From: Clostridiales bacterium
GTDB lineage: Bacteria > Bacillota > Clostridia > Christensenellales > UBA3700
Assembly: GCA_015055975.1 (NCBI GenBank)
Contig: SVHF01000008.1
Location: forward strand, 1-60,569
Direction: 5' to 3'
Length of the DNA stretch: 60,569 nt
In this document: positions 35,036-43,895 of the stretch, piece after piece
How the letters are laid out: each line of letters begins with the position of its first letter
Position numbering within the stretch: position 1 is the first letter of the stretch
Position numbers and translations under genes: made by a program
Notes under the pieces: generated by a model
Told to the model about the DNA's origin: nothing
What the model saw: the letters and a program-made list of their open reading frames with translations, nothing else
The model's database searches: none

Positions 35036-35587
35036 TTATTTTTTAAAGAACCTATCGTATAAGCCTTTGAATCCACATCCATGTCTTGCTTCATCTTTTG
35101 CCATTTCATGAACTGTATCGTGAACAGCATCATAGCCTAAAGCCTTTGCTTTCTTAGCTAAATCCAACTTGCCTTGGCAAGCTCCGTGTTCTGCATCTAC
35201 TCTCATCTTTAAATTCTTTTCTGTAGAAGTAGTTAATACTTCGCCTAAAAGTTCTGCGAATCTTGAAGCATGATCTGCTTCTTCAAATGCATATCTCTTG
35301 AAAGCTTCTGCTATCTCTGGATATCCTTCTCTATCGGCTTGTCTAGACATTGCTAGATACATACCAACTTCTGAGCATTCTCCATTAAAATTATCTCTAA
35401 GACCAGCTACGATTTCTGGATCTAGTCCTTGAGCTGAACCTACTTTATGTTCATCTGCAAAAACTAATTGATCTCCTTCTTCAACTTTGTTGAACTTTTC
35501 TTTTGGTGCTTTACAAACTGGGCACTTTTCTGGAGCTTCATCAGCTTCTACTGTGTAACCACAAACTGAACAAACATATTTTGCCAT
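35036..35587 (-). CDS. Rubrerythrin, reverse type (N-terminal rubredoxin)
   Basis: A 183-residue protein. Residues 1-35 are rubredoxin-like ([23 protein letters not shown]). Residues 60-180 are a ferritin-like four-helix domain with di-iron ligands in [24 protein letters not shown] and [13 protein letters not shown]. Reverse rubrerythrins reduce hydrogen peroxide (and oxygen) in clostridia. The start ATG at 35587 follows GGAGGTTA; an earlier ATG at 35602 overlaps that site. It is monocistronic with its own terminator. Confidence 0.95.
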   Translation of the reverse strand: MAKYVCSVCGYTVEADEAPEKCPVCKAPKEKFNKVEEGDQLVFADEHKVGSAQGLDPEIVAGLRDNFNGECSEVGMYLAMSRQADREGYPEIAEAFKRYAFEEADHASRFAELLGEVLTTSTEKNLKMRVDAEHGACQGKLDLAKKAKALGYDAVHDTVHEMAKDEARHGCGFKGLYDRFFKK

Positions 35588-35746
35588 AAGTATAACCTCC
35601 ATTATTTTCTTCGGTTCTTTAATTTTACCATTTTATAGTGATCAATACATCCCCAAATATTGCCACTTTTTATCTTATTAATGAAATAAGACAAAAATGT
35701 AGCCATTGCCTTTAATCAACCTTTTACACTAAATAAATATTTAATA

Positions 35747-35755
35747 TGATATAAT
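35747..35755 (+). promoter_or_regulatory. Extended -10 promoter of the alpha-galactosidase gene
   Basis: TG-A-TATAAT. The predicted start lies near 35762, just inside a first ATG at 35761. This supports the downstream ATG at 35785 as the true start. Confidence 0.6.
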
Positions 35756-35784
35756 ATTTTATGCAAAGACAAGGAGAGTTAGTT

Positions 35785-37419
35785 ATGAAAAAGAATTTTG
35801 ACTTCAGCGTTTCTTATACAGCAAACGGCCAAAAATACACATCAGACAGATTAAAGAGCGATCACTTTGAAATTGTTTTAACAGAAAAAGAAGAAGTGCT
35901 AAAGGCTGTATTATATCCAAAATGTCCAATTTCTAACATAGAGATTTCTATGACTTGCACTCACCTATACACTCCAGAGAGCAAGATCTTCGTTAACGGA
36001 TATCAATCTTGGACAGATACACGTGAATTCTTTATCGATGAAAAATTACCAAGGCTTAGCAAATTCGGTCATATCTTGCCTGTTTTAAAGGCTTATGGCG
36101 ATGAAAACTTTGTTAAATATCCTCCTCGTGGAGTATTCCATGGTTATACATATGGATACATTAGAGATTTTAATAAATTATATTTATATGGCTCTATGAC
36201 AGAACAATGTGGCTACACTATTGTTAAATTCGACACAAGGAAAAATGCCGTTATAATTTCTAAGGATTTAGATGGCGTTACAATTTCTAATCCATACGAA
36301 GTATTTAATCTAGGCTATTTTGAAGGCGAATACGATGAAGTATTTGATAGATACTTCTCTCTACAAAACCTTCCAGGTTTAAGATTGAAATCTGCTACTG
36401 GTTATACATCTTGGTATAACTACTATACAAAAGTTACAAGACAAAATATTGATAATGACTTAAAGAGCTTTAAAGAAAGAGATATTCATCCAATGTTCTT
36501 CCAAATCGACGATGGCTATCAAACAAATGTTGGTGATTGGCTAAGCGTTAAGAAAGAATTTGGTAATATGAAAGAATTAACAGATAACATTCACAATCAA
36601 GGTATTCGTGCTGGATTATGGCTTGCTCCATTTGCTTGTTTAAAAGCCTCTAACGTTTATAAAGAACACAAAGATTGGCTATTGAAAGATGCAAAAGGAA
36701 GATATGTTAAAGGTGGATTAAACTGGGATGCCATAAATGGTTTCTTTGTTTTAGATATTGAAAAACAAGAAGTTAAGGACTATCTAAAGCACGTATTTGA
36801 CGTTGTTTTAAACGAATGGAACTTTGATATGGTTAAACTTGACTTCTTATATGCAGTTTGCCAAATTCCTAGAAACAACAAGTCTCGTGGACAAATCATG
36901 TGCGAAGCTATGGATTTCCTAAGAGAATGTGTTGGCAACAAACTAATTCTTGGATGTGGTGTTCCTCTAGGACCAGCATTTGGTAAAGTTGATTTCTGTA
37001 GAATCGGCTGCGATGTAAATCTAAAGTGGGGCGAAAGCTTTGTAGATAGAAATATCCATAGAGAAAGAGTATCTACAATAAACACTCTAAACGACACTAT
37101 CTTTAGACGTCATTTAAACGGAAGAGCTTTCGTAAACGATCCAGATGTATTCTTCTTAAGAGACTATAACATCGAGCTTACAGAAGAACAAAGATTGTTG
37201 ATTGCCGACATAAATAAGCTATTTGGCGGCGTATTATTTATCTCTGATGATATCTCAACTTACAATGAAAAGAATCTAGATAATTTAAGAAACATCTTCA
37301 AAGAAGATGAAATCGAGATTTTGGAAGCTGAATATATTACTAAATCTATTATTAGTATTAGATATTCAATTAACGGAATCGAGCAAGAATTGTCTTTTGA
37401 TATCCAAACAGGAAAGTAA
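35785..37419 (+). CDS. Alpha-galactosidase-like glycoside hydrolase, GH36 family
   Basis: A 544-residue cytoplasmic enzyme without a signal peptide. The TIM-barrel motifs of GH36 are present: FFQIDDGYQTNVGDW, WLAPFAC, the nucleophile Asp in DMVKLDFLYA and the acid/base Asp in CRIGCDVNLKW. It is shorter than classic 720-residue GH36 enzymes and has a reduced N-terminal beta domain, so substrate specificity is uncertain. AAGGAG lies 8 bases before the ATG. It ends at a strong terminator and is monocistronic. Confidence 0.88.
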   Translation: MKKNFDFSVSYTANGQKYTSDRLKSDHFEIVLTEKEEVLKAVLYPKCPISNIEISMTCTHLYTPESKIFVNGYQSWTDTREFFIDEKLPRLSKFGHILPVLKAYGDENFVKYPPRGVFHGYTYGYIRDFNKLYLYGSMTEQCGYTIVKFDTRKNAVIISKDLDGVTISNPYEVFNLGYFEGEYDEVFDRYFSLQNLPGLRLKSATGYTSWYNYYTKVTRQNIDNDLKSFKERDIHPMFFQIDDGYQTNVGDWLSVKKEFGNMKELTDNIHNQGIRAGLWLAPFACLKASNVYKEHKDWLLKDAKGRYVKGGLNWDAINGFFVLDIEKQEVKDYLKHVFDVVLNEWNFDMVKLDFLYAVCQIPRNNKSRGQIMCEAMDFLRECVGNKLILGCGVPLGPAFGKVDFCRIGCDVNLKWGESFVDRNIHRERVSTINTLNDTIFRRHLNGRAFVNDPDVFFLRDYNIELTEEQRLLIADINKLFGGVLFISDDISTYNEKNLDNLRNIFKEDEIEILEAEYITKSIISIRYSINGIEQELSFDIQTGK

Positions 37420-37450
37420 AATTTTTTCAAGTAGTTTACATACATTTGAC

Positions 37451-37480
37451 AGTCTACCATTAAGTTGGTAGACTTTTTTT
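37451..37480 (+). terminator. Terminator after the GH36 gene
   Basis: AGTCTACC (37451-37458) pairs with GGTAGACT (37467-37474), followed by a run of T to 37480. It lies upstream of glmS with no glmS-ribozyme-like leader; the remaining gap to the glmS start is about 20 bases. Confidence 0.88.
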
Positions 37481-37501
37481 GACACTAAACGGAGGCACAC
37501 T

Positions 37502-39226
37502 ATGTGTGGAATTATAGGATATACTGGAACCGAATATGCTAAAGATATAATCATTGAAGGATTATCTACTTTGGAATATAGAGGTTATGATAGCGCAGGC
37601 GTAGCGCTAGGTGGAGATTCTATCTCTATCTACAAAAAATCTGGCCGAGTATCTCAATTAAATGATTTGATTCCTAACTCATTTTCTAAAATTGGTATTG
37701 GCCACACACGTTGGGCAACACATGGCGCCCCTACTTCAAGAAATGCCCATCCACATCTTTCTTTCGATGGAACAATTGCAATCGTTCATAACGGTATCAT
37801 CGAAAACTGTGATGTATTAAAAAAAGAAATTACTTCAAGAGGAATTACTTTCCAATCAGACACAGATAGCGAAATCATTGCTCACCTTTTAGCACTTGAA
37901 GATCAATCAAATATGGTTCAAGCTGTTGAAAATGTAGCAAAGAAGATTGAAGGCTCTTCATCTTTCTTAGCAATAAGAAAAGGTGATGACAATATCTATT
38001 GCCATAAGAAAAATGCTGCTTTAACAATCGGTATCGGATTAGATGGAAACTACATTGCTTCAGATATGTTAGCTTTAGCTGACCATACTAAAAAAGGTAT
38101 AGTATTATCTGATGATGAAACAGCAATTTTATCTAAAGATTCTGTATCTGTATATAAAGATGGCGTAAAGATTAAAAAGCAATTAATAGATATTTCTTGC
38201 AAGCCACCAAAAATCTGCCCTTGCTATATGCAAGCTGAAATCGACGAAATTCCAACTGCTCTTCAAAATACTTATGATTCATTCTATTCAACAATTAAGA
38301 AAGAATGCATCGAAGATATCAAAAAAGCCGAAAGAATCGCTATCATCGCTTGTGGTACAGCATATCATGCTGGATTATATGGAAAAGAAGTAATTGAAAT
38401 CCTTGCAAATAAACCTTGTGAAGTTTATATAGGTAGTGAATATGATAGAGCTAGATTCATATCTTCAAAGACATTTGCAATATTCATCAGCCAAAGTGGC
38501 GAAACAGCAGATACTTTAGCTGCAGTAAATAGAAGTAAAGAATTAGGCGCAAAGACATTGTCTATTACAAACGTAGCAAATAGTTCAATTACATTCTTAA
38601 CAGACTATGCTCTAATCTTGGAAGCTGGTCCAGAAATTGCTGTTGCTGCTACAAAGTCATATAATAGCCAACTTCTAATGTTATATCTTTTAGCAAATGA
38701 ACTTGCAGGAAAGAAAGTAGATAAGGAAGTTGTTAAGAAATTAGCAGATGAAGCAGCTATGCTATCTACTCACTCAATCTTTACAGAATCTATGGCAAAG
38801 GATAATTTGTTCTTTATCGGTAAAGGCATTGATGAATTATCTGCTATGGAAGGCGCTTTGAAGTTCAAAGAAATTACATATAAGATGGCTGAAGCATATC
38901 CAGCTGGAGAGCTAAAGCACGGAACTATTGCGCTTATGGATAAACATTGTACGGTTATTGCTCTTGCAACAAATGAAAAAGATAAGCAAAAGTTAACTGT
39001 ATCTGTAAGTGAAATAAAAGCAAGACACGCAAAGACAATTGGTATTTCAGCGGTTGGAGAAATTGGATGTGATATTTCACTATTCTTACCAAAGCTAAGT
39101 GATCCTCTTCTATATCCAATCCTATCTATTATCCCAATGCAACTTCTATCTTTATCTACATCATTCCACTTAGGAATAAATCCAGATAAACCTAGAAACC
39201 TTGCTAAATCAGTAACAGTTGTATAA
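37502..39226 (+). CDS. glmS: Glutamine-fructose-6-phosphate aminotransferase (isomerizing)
   Basis: A 574-residue enzyme, slightly short of the usual 600-610. It makes glucosamine 6-phosphate for peptidoglycan. The N-terminal nucleophile Cys follows the initiator Met (MCGIIGYTG), so the start is certain. Glutaminase motifs are GHTRWATHG and HNGIIEN. Two SIS domains begin near 280 (ACGTAYHAGLYGKEV; SQSGETADTL) and near 420, ending in PRNLAKSVTV. The linker reads CPCYMQAEIDEIP in place of the usual HFMLKEI-type sequence. A GGAGG site precedes the ATG. No ribozyme leader is visible. Confidence 0.95.
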   Translation: MCGIIGYTGTEYAKDIIIEGLSTLEYRGYDSAGVALGGDSISIYKKSGRVSQLNDLIPNSFSKIGIGHTRWATHGAPTSRNAHPHLSFDGTIAIVHNGIIENCDVLKKEITSRGITFQSDTDSEIIAHLLALEDQSNMVQAVENVAKKIEGSSSFLAIRKGDDNIYCHKKNAALTIGIGLDGNYIASDMLALADHTKKGIVLSDDETAILSKDSVSVYKDGVKIKKQLIDISCKPPKICPCYMQAEIDEIPTALQNTYDSFYSTIKKECIEDIKKAERIAIIACGTAYHAGLYGKEVIEILANKPCEVYIGSEYDRARFISSKTFAIFISQSGETADTLAAVNRSKELGAKTLSITNVANSSITFLTDYALILEAGPEIAVAATKSYNSQLLMLYLLANELAGKKVDKEVVKKLADEAAMLSTHSIFTESMAKDNLFFIGKGIDELSAMEGALKFKEITYKMAEAYPAGELKHGTIALMDKHCTVIALATNEKDKQKLTVSVSEIKARHAKTIGISAVGEIGCDISLFLPKLSDPLLYPILSIIPMQLLSLSTSFHLGINPDKPRNLAKSVTVV

Positions 39227-39229
39227 AAA

Positions 39230-39253
39230 GATGGGGATGACTTAGTCATCCCC
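39230..39253. terminator. Bidirectional terminator between glmS and rho
   Basis: GGGGATGAC (39233-39241) pairs with GTCATCCCC (39245-39253) around TTA. On the minus strand it is followed by ATCTTTTT, which suits rho; the plus side (AATTTATTGGTTTT) is weaker but adequate for glmS. Confidence 0.8.
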
Positions 39254-39274
39254 AATTTATTGGTTTTATATTTA

Positions 39275-40852
39275 TTAAAGCGTTGGCTTTCTAAATGAGA
39301 ATCCCTCTTTTTCTAAAAGCTCAACTTTCTTCATAATTACGTTTACAAAAGCATCATTGTTTTCAGTATTAACAATCATATTGATTAATTGTTCTGTAGT
39401 ATCATTTGTATCACCATTAGATAGCATCTTTCTAACAGCAAATGCACCTTGAAGTTCTTTTTGTGTTAACAATAAGTCTTCTCTTCTTGTGCTTGACTTA
39501 TTCAAGTCAATTGCTGGGAATATTCTTCTTTCACTCAACTTTCTATCTAGGTGAATTTCCATGTTACCAGTTCCCTTGAATTCTTCGTAGATGACATCAT
39601 CCATTCTACTTCCTGTATCTACAAGGGCTGTTGCGATAATTGTTAAGCTACCGCCATTTTCAATATTTCTTGCGCTACCGAAGAATTTCTTTGGTGGGTG
39701 CAATGCACCTGGATCCATACCACCAGATAGAGTTCTACCTGTAGGTGGAATTGTTAAGTTATATGCTCTTGCCAATCTTGTTAAAGAGTCCATAATAACT
39801 ACAACATCTCTTCCAAGTTCTACGCTTCTTTTAGCTCTTTCGATTAAAAGTTCAGCAGCTTTTGTATGATGTTCTGGCGTTTCGTCGAATGTAGAATATA
39901 TAACTTCGCCCTTAATGCTTCTTTGCATATCTGTTACTTCTTCTGGTCTTTCATCGATTAAAAGAACATATAATTCAATTTCTGGATAGTTGTTTGAAAT
40001 AGCATTTGCAATTTTCTTCAAAAGTGTTGTTTTACCAGCTTTTGGTGGAGAAACTATCATAGCTCTTTGGCCTTTACCGATTGGAGCGATAAGGTCAATA
40101 CATCTTATAGCAAAGTCGCTATTTTTGCCAGTTTCTAGTGTCAATCTTTCATTAGGAAAGATTGGAATTAAAGAATCGAAGTTTGGTCTAAAGCGAGCTG
40201 TAGATGTTGGATTACCATTTACTGATTCAACAGATACTACGCCTGATGGTTTATTTGATTCATTGTTTTTCTTTGCAGTAGCTTTGATATAATCACCTGG
40301 TCTTAATCCTAATGATCTTATAAGCTTTGCAGAAATGTATGCATCCTTTAAACCATATTCGCAGTTTTCTGCTCTTAAGAATCCGTATCCATCTTGGTGA
40401 ACGTCCAAAACGCCTTCTTTTACTTCAAATTCATCCTTCTTGTCTTGCTTTGGCTCTTCTTTTTCTTCTGCATCAATTGGCAAATCTACTGTTGCTTCTG
40501 GTACAGAATCCACGATATCTTGCTTGATTTCTGGCTTTTCTTCTGAAGGCGCCTCTACCTTTTTAGCATCAACTTCGATTAAAGCATTGATGATGTCTTC
40601 TTTCTTTTTTGCTTTAATCCCTTCTGTTTCAGCAATAGCCTTTAATTGAGCAAGAGTCAATTTTTCTAAATCTTCTTTTGTAAACATTGATTTCTCCTCT
40701 TGAGGTTTATTATTTGCTTTATCTAATATCATCTTTTTTAGTTCGTCTTGAGAAATAGTTTCTGGGTTATCTATATTAAACTTTCGTGCTACATCTCTTA
40801 ACTTAAACGCACTCATAGAATCGAGTACTCTTTGCGAGAATTGTTCTTTCAT
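39275..40852 (-). CDS. rho: Transcription termination factor Rho
   Basis: A 525-residue protein, about 100 longer than E. coli Rho because of an N-terminal insertion. It has an N-terminal Rho_N helix set (MSAFKLRDVARKFNI), a second SAP-like segment, an acidic linker (ADLPIDAEEKEEPKQDKKDE-like), an RNA-binding cold-shock fold (GVLDVHQDGYGFLR), and an ATPase with P-loop SPPKAGKTTLL, Walker B VVVIMDSLTRLARAYN and the R-loop FPAIDLNKSSTRRE. It is a hexameric RNA helicase that ends transcription. Firmicutes often carry such N-terminal insertions. Confidence 0.96.
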   Translation of the reverse strand: MKEQFSQRVLDSMSAFKLRDVARKFNIDNPETISQDELKKMILDKANNKPQEEKSMFTKEDLEKLTLAQLKAIAETEGIKAKKKEDIINALIEVDAKKVEAPSEEKPEIKQDIVDSVPEATVDLPIDAEEKEEPKQDKKDEFEVKEGVLDVHQDGYGFLRAENCEYGLKDAYISAKLIRSLGLRPGDYIKATAKKNNESNKPSGVVSVESVNGNPTSTARFRPNFDSLIPIFPNERLTLETGKNSDFAIRCIDLIAPIGKGQRAMIVSPPKAGKTTLLKKIANAISNNYPEIELYVLLIDERPEEVTDMQRSIKGEVIYSTFDETPEHHTKAAELLIERAKRSVELGRDVVVIMDSLTRLARAYNLTIPPTGRTLSGGMDPGALHPPKKFFGSARNIENGGSLTIIATALVDTGSRMDDVIYEEFKGTGNMEIHLDRKLSERRIFPAIDLNKSSTRREDLLLTQKELQGAFAVRKMLSNGDTNDTTEQLINMIVNTENNDAFVNVIMKKVELLEKEGFSFRKPTL

Positions 40853-40882
40853 TATTCTACCTTTAATATTGGAATTTATTGC

Positions 40883-40907
40883 TTGGGGCGCAAGATGCGC
40901 GCCCCAA
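40883..40907 (-). terminator. Hairpin after the UPF0173 gene
   Basis: TTGGGGCGC (40883-40891) pairs with GCGCCCCAA (40899-40907). The stem is strong but lacks a clear T run on the minus strand (CAATAAATTCC), so it may be an inefficient terminator or an mRNA end stabiliser. Confidence 0.5.
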
Positions 40908-40917
40908 ATTAAGTCAA

Positions 40918-41571
40918 TTAAAATTTTTTATCAGAAAATACGTATACCTTTGTTGATTCGCCATCGAACTTTTCTCTATCAAATTCAATAGTTTCACCAT
41001 CAACGTATACAACTTGTTCTTCATCGAATAAATCGATGAACTTATCAACGCCGTCGATATCCAATTCACTATTTTCTGTTTTGTAATGCATTGGGATTAC
41101 AACATCTGGCATTAAGAAATCTACATATTCTTTTGCTTGTTCAGCATCGATTGTATAATTCCCTCCTACCGGAATCATTAATATATTTACAGAACCGATT
41201 GATTCGCCAAGATTTGGATTCATTTCTTGACCGATATCTCCCATATGGCAAATATCTATACCATCCATTCTGTATAAGTATATATTGTTTTCCCCTCTTT
41301 TTGCCCCTTTATCATTATCATGGTAACTAAGTAGAGCTGTAACTCCGACACCACCTATTTCCCATGTACCAATGCTATCTATAACTTGAGGATTTCCCGT
41401 TACATTCTTGATAGCACAATGGTCTTTATGTTTATGTGATACAGTAACAATATCTGCGCTAACAGGCGCCATTTTGAAGCCGACATAGCTGTCATATGGG
41501 TCTGTAACTATTGAAGTGCCAGTAGACTCTGTAAGCTTAAAGCAAGAATGTCCTAGCCATTGAATTTTCAT
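40918..41571 (-). CDS. UPF0173/UlaG-like metal-dependent hydrolase
   Basis: A 217-residue metallo-beta-lactamase-fold protein. The first motif IQWLGHSCFKL, metal motif SHKHKDHCA, HMGDIG and the late PMHYKTENS are characteristic of the UPF0173 group. The substrate is unknown. It lies 2 bases after prs in the same operon. Confidence 0.9.
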   Translation of the reverse strand: MKIQWLGHSCFKLTESTGTSIVTDPYDSYVGFKMAPVSADIVTVSHKHKDHCAIKNVTGNPQVIDSIGTWEIGGVGVTALLSYHDNDKGAKRGENNIYLYRMDGIDICHMGDIGQEMNPNLGESIGSVNILMIPVGGNYTIDAEQAKEYVDFLMPDVVIPMHYKTENSELDIDGVDKFIDLFDEEQVVYVDGETIEFDREKFDGESTKVYVFSDKKF

Positions 41572-41573
41572 TG

Positions 41574-42776
41574 TTATTTATCTCCATCAATATTTAATGT
41601 CATTTGTTGTGGTTGAGCTGTCTTATATTTCTCAATCAATTCATTAATCTTATCATGTGGATCTAGAAGTGGTGATAATGATAAGTTTTGATCGCAAGCT
41701 GTAATGATATAAGCAATATACTTAGACATATCAGCTTGGATGAACCAAGGTTCATCGATCATTTCTTGATAAGAATATGTTAGGTTAGTACTTAAAACAG
41801 CAGTAAACAAACCTTGTTCATAAGCCTTACGGAATTTATCTAGACCTTCTGTGAATAATGCGAATGTTGCGCATAGGAAGATCTTACCACATCCTCTTTC
41901 TTTTAATTCTGAACATAGCTTTAATAAGCTATCTCCTGTTGCTAAGATATCATCTGCAACGAAGATTGTCTTACCTTTAACATCGTTACCAATATATTCA
42001 TGAGCAACGATTGGGTTACGTCCATTAACTACGTTAGCATAGTCACGACGCTTATAGAACATACCTAAATCTACACCTAATACAGATGCGTAGTAGATGT
42101 TTCTACCCATAGCACCTTCATCTGGAGATACGATCATGAAGTTGTCTTTGCCCATATCGATTGATGGGAATCTCTTTAGAAGAGCCTTTAAGATTTGGTA
42201 TGTTGGGAAGAAGTTATCAAATCCCATTAATGGTTCAGCGTTTTGAACTCTTGGGTCGTGAGCATCAAATGTAATGATGTCTGTAACGCCGATTGTATTT
42301 AATTCGTGTAGCATTTGAGAGCAATCTAGTGATTCTCTAGTAACACGTCTATGTTGTCTTCCGCCATATAATAGAGGCATTACAACAGTAAGCTTCTTTG
42401 CCTTTCCACCAATAGCACCAATCAAACGCTTTAAGTCTGCATAGTGATCATCTGGTGACATACGGTTTGGCGTTCCAAACATATTGTATGTTAATGAGTA
42501 GTTGCCAACATCGCAAATAATGTAAAGGTCTTTACCTCTAATAGTTTCAGCAACCATACCCTTACCATCACCTGTTGTGAATCTTGGGCATGAACTCTTA
42601 ACTAAGAATGTTTCCTTTGTGTTTGTTAAGCCATGAGCTTTAACTTCGTTGTTGTACCATGTTGTTAGATAATAATCTACTTTATCGCCTAATTCTTTAG
42701 CGCCATCCATTGCAAGGATAGCCATGTTTGACATGTCTTTTTCAAACTTGAACATAGACTCGTAATATGGTTTCAT
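41574..42776 (-). CDS. prs: Ribose-phosphate pyrophosphokinase, long form
   Basis: A 400-residue enzyme, longer than the typical 315. It makes PRPP from ribose 5-phosphate and ATP for nucleotide, His and Trp synthesis. Motifs are DITFDAHDPR-like (DIITFDAHDPRVQN), the catalytic ARRDY-equivalent FYKRRDYANV and the PRPP loop DDILATGDSLLKL. The long form has an N-terminal extension and insertions, as in some Clostridia. The ATG at 42776 follows GGAGGC; a TTG twelve bases upstream lies in the ribosome site. A small upstream ORF ends by overlapping this ATG (ATGA). Confidence 0.93.
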   Translation of the reverse strand: MKPYYESMFKFEKDMSNMAILAMDGAKELGDKVDYYLTTWYNNEVKAHGLTNTKETFLVKSSCPRFTTGDGKGMVAETIRGKDLYIICDVGNYSLTYNMFGTPNRMSPDDHYADLKRLIGAIGGKAKKLTVVMPLLYGGRQHRRVTRESLDCSQMLHELNTIGVTDIITFDAHDPRVQNAEPLMGFDNFFPTYQILKALLKRFPSIDMGKDNFMIVSPDEGAMGRNIYYASVLGVDLGMFYKRRDYANVVNGRNPIVAHEYIGNDVKGKTIFVADDILATGDSLLKLCSELKERGCGKIFLCATFALFTEGLDKFRKAYEQGLFTAVLSTNLTYSYQEMIDEPWFIQADMSKYIAYIITACDQNLSLSPLLDPHDKINELIEKYKTAQPQQMTLNIDGDK

Positions 42777-42892
42777 TGTAGCCTCCAATTTATATAAGTG
42801 TTAATTTTTTCCTGATTGTTAAATGCATAAGTAAGGTTATTTAAACCTTTAACATCCTCAAAATATCTTATGCTGTTTGTGGGTAAATCCAT
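42773..42892 (-). CDS. 39-residue small ORF overlapping the prs start
   Basis: It starts at the ATG at 42892 with GAGAGGA four bases upstream and ends in a TGA that overlaps the prs ATG (ATGA). The peptide begins MDLPTNSIRYFEDVKGL and ends YINWRLQ, with no hydrophobic leader. A promoter lies about 30 bases upstream. The good ribosome site and stop-start overlap support real translation and coupling to prs. No family is recognised. It could be a leader peptide or a small partner of PRPP synthetase. Confidence 0.6.
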   Translation of the reverse strand: MDLPTNSIRYFEDVKGLNNLTYAFNNQEKINTYINWRLQ

Positions 42893-42927
42893 CAAATCCT
42901 CTCGATTAAGTTATAAACTCTATGTTT

Positions 42928-42956
42928 ATTCTAACACTAAGTAATTATTTATTCAA
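42928..42956 (-). promoter_or_regulatory. Promoter of the small ORF-prs operon
   Basis: TTGAAT (42956-42951), a 17-bp spacer ending in TGT, and TAGAAT (42933-42928). This is also an extended -10. Confidence 0.65.
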
Positions 42957-42992
42957 ATATTTTGCGCACATTATATTTTATCTTTTTGGGAT

Positions 42993-43814
42993 TTACTCTT
43001 CTGAAATTATTTCAATTCCAGTTGGCTTTGTTTGAACAACTTTTTTGAAAGCAAAATCGCCATTTATTTTATCTAAGCATGCGCTTGCTTCATCTTTTGA
43101 ATCAAAGACCCCACATACAGCACTTCCACTTCCTGTCATAAATACTTTGTCTGTATATTTTTTTAATTCATCAATTGATTCTTGAATGCTTGGGCATAAC
43201 TCAATTGCTGGTATTTGAAGGACATTAAATATCTTTTGATTATTTATGTCAAATTCATTTTGAATTTGTCTTCCAACTTTATCGTAATGATTATATACAT
43301 CTTTTGTAGCAGCTCCCGGTATTTTTTGAAGCATAACCATATTCAATTCTGAATATTCTTCTATTGGGAAAATGATTTCGCCTTTGCATTTAACTTTTGC
43401 TGGGCCACCTTTCATCATATAGCAAACATCACTACCTATTGATAGAGCTAACTTTGTCATGAAACTTTGATCTATTCCATACAAATATGAATATGCGAAA
43501 AATACACCTGCAGCATCTGCTGAAGACCCTCCAACTCCTGCGTTCATTGGAATGCCTTTTTTTATTTGGATTTTCAATCTATAGCCATAGGCTAAAGTTA
43601 ACACTTCAAGCGCCCTATATGCAGTGTTTTTTGCATCTTGCAAAACACCATCCATGTATACTTCATTTTCTGTTGATTTTTCTGCAATGATTTCATCGTA
43701 TAAATCACACGATGCCATAACCATATCTAAAGAATGATATCCATCACTAAGGACACCTTTTATATCCAACATTAAATTGATTTTTGCATATACTTTTAAA
43801 GTTAGTTTTTCCAT
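42993..43814 (-). CDS. ispE: 4-diphosphocytidyl-2-C-methyl-D-erythritol kinase
   Basis: A 273-residue GHMP-family kinase of the MEP isoprenoid pathway. It phosphorylates CDP-methylerythritol. Motifs are LKVYAKINLMLDI, the Gly-rich ATP loop IPMNAGVGGSSADAAGV and the C-terminal FMTGSGSAVCGVF. The -10 box TATAAT ends 5-8 bases upstream of two adjacent ATGs (43817 and 43814), and no ribosome site fits, so the mRNA is predicted leaderless. I start at 43814, one base after the predicted G start. It is divergent from the cation efflux gene. Confidence 0.92.
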   Translation of the reverse strand: MEKLTLKVYAKINLMLDIKGVLSDGYHSLDMVMASCDLYDEIIAEKSTENEVYMDGVLQDAKNTAYRALEVLTLAYGYRLKIQIKKGIPMNAGVGGSSADAAGVFFAYSYLYGIDQSFMTKLALSIGSDVCYMMKGGPAKVKCKGEIIFPIEEYSELNMVMLQKIPGAATKDVYNHYDKVGRQIQNEFDINNQKIFNVLQIPAIELCPSIQESIDELKKYTDKVFMTGSGSAVCGVFDSKDEASACLDKINGDFAFKKVVQTKPTGIEIISEE

Positions 43815-43821
43815 CATTTTG

Positions 43822-43830
43822 ATTATATCA
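43822..43830 (-). promoter_or_regulatory. Extended -10 promoter of ispE
   Basis: TG-A-TATAAT on the minus strand. The predicted +1 is G at 43815, one base before the ATG. Confidence 0.65.
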
Positions 43831-43880
43831 AATAATAAATTGTGAGTAAATGCACATCTATTGTATATCCCATAATATGG

Positions 43881-43889
43881 TGTTATACT
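43881..43889 (+). promoter_or_regulatory. Extended -10 promoter of the cation efflux gene
   Basis: TG-T-TATACT. Exactly six bases separate it from the ATG at 43896, so the transcript should begin at the start codon. Confidence 0.6.
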
Positions 43890-43895
43890 TTTCAT

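Noticed and set aside
35600..35700. A 34-codon minus-strand frame ending just before the rubrerythrin ribosome site
   Set aside because: The only possible ribosome site is two bases from its ATG and the probable promoter of rubrerythrin lies inside it, so translation is unlikely.
37420..37501. A glmS ribozyme before glmS
   Set aside because: The gap is only 82 bases and is mostly the terminator of the GH36 gene; there is no room for the ribozyme core.
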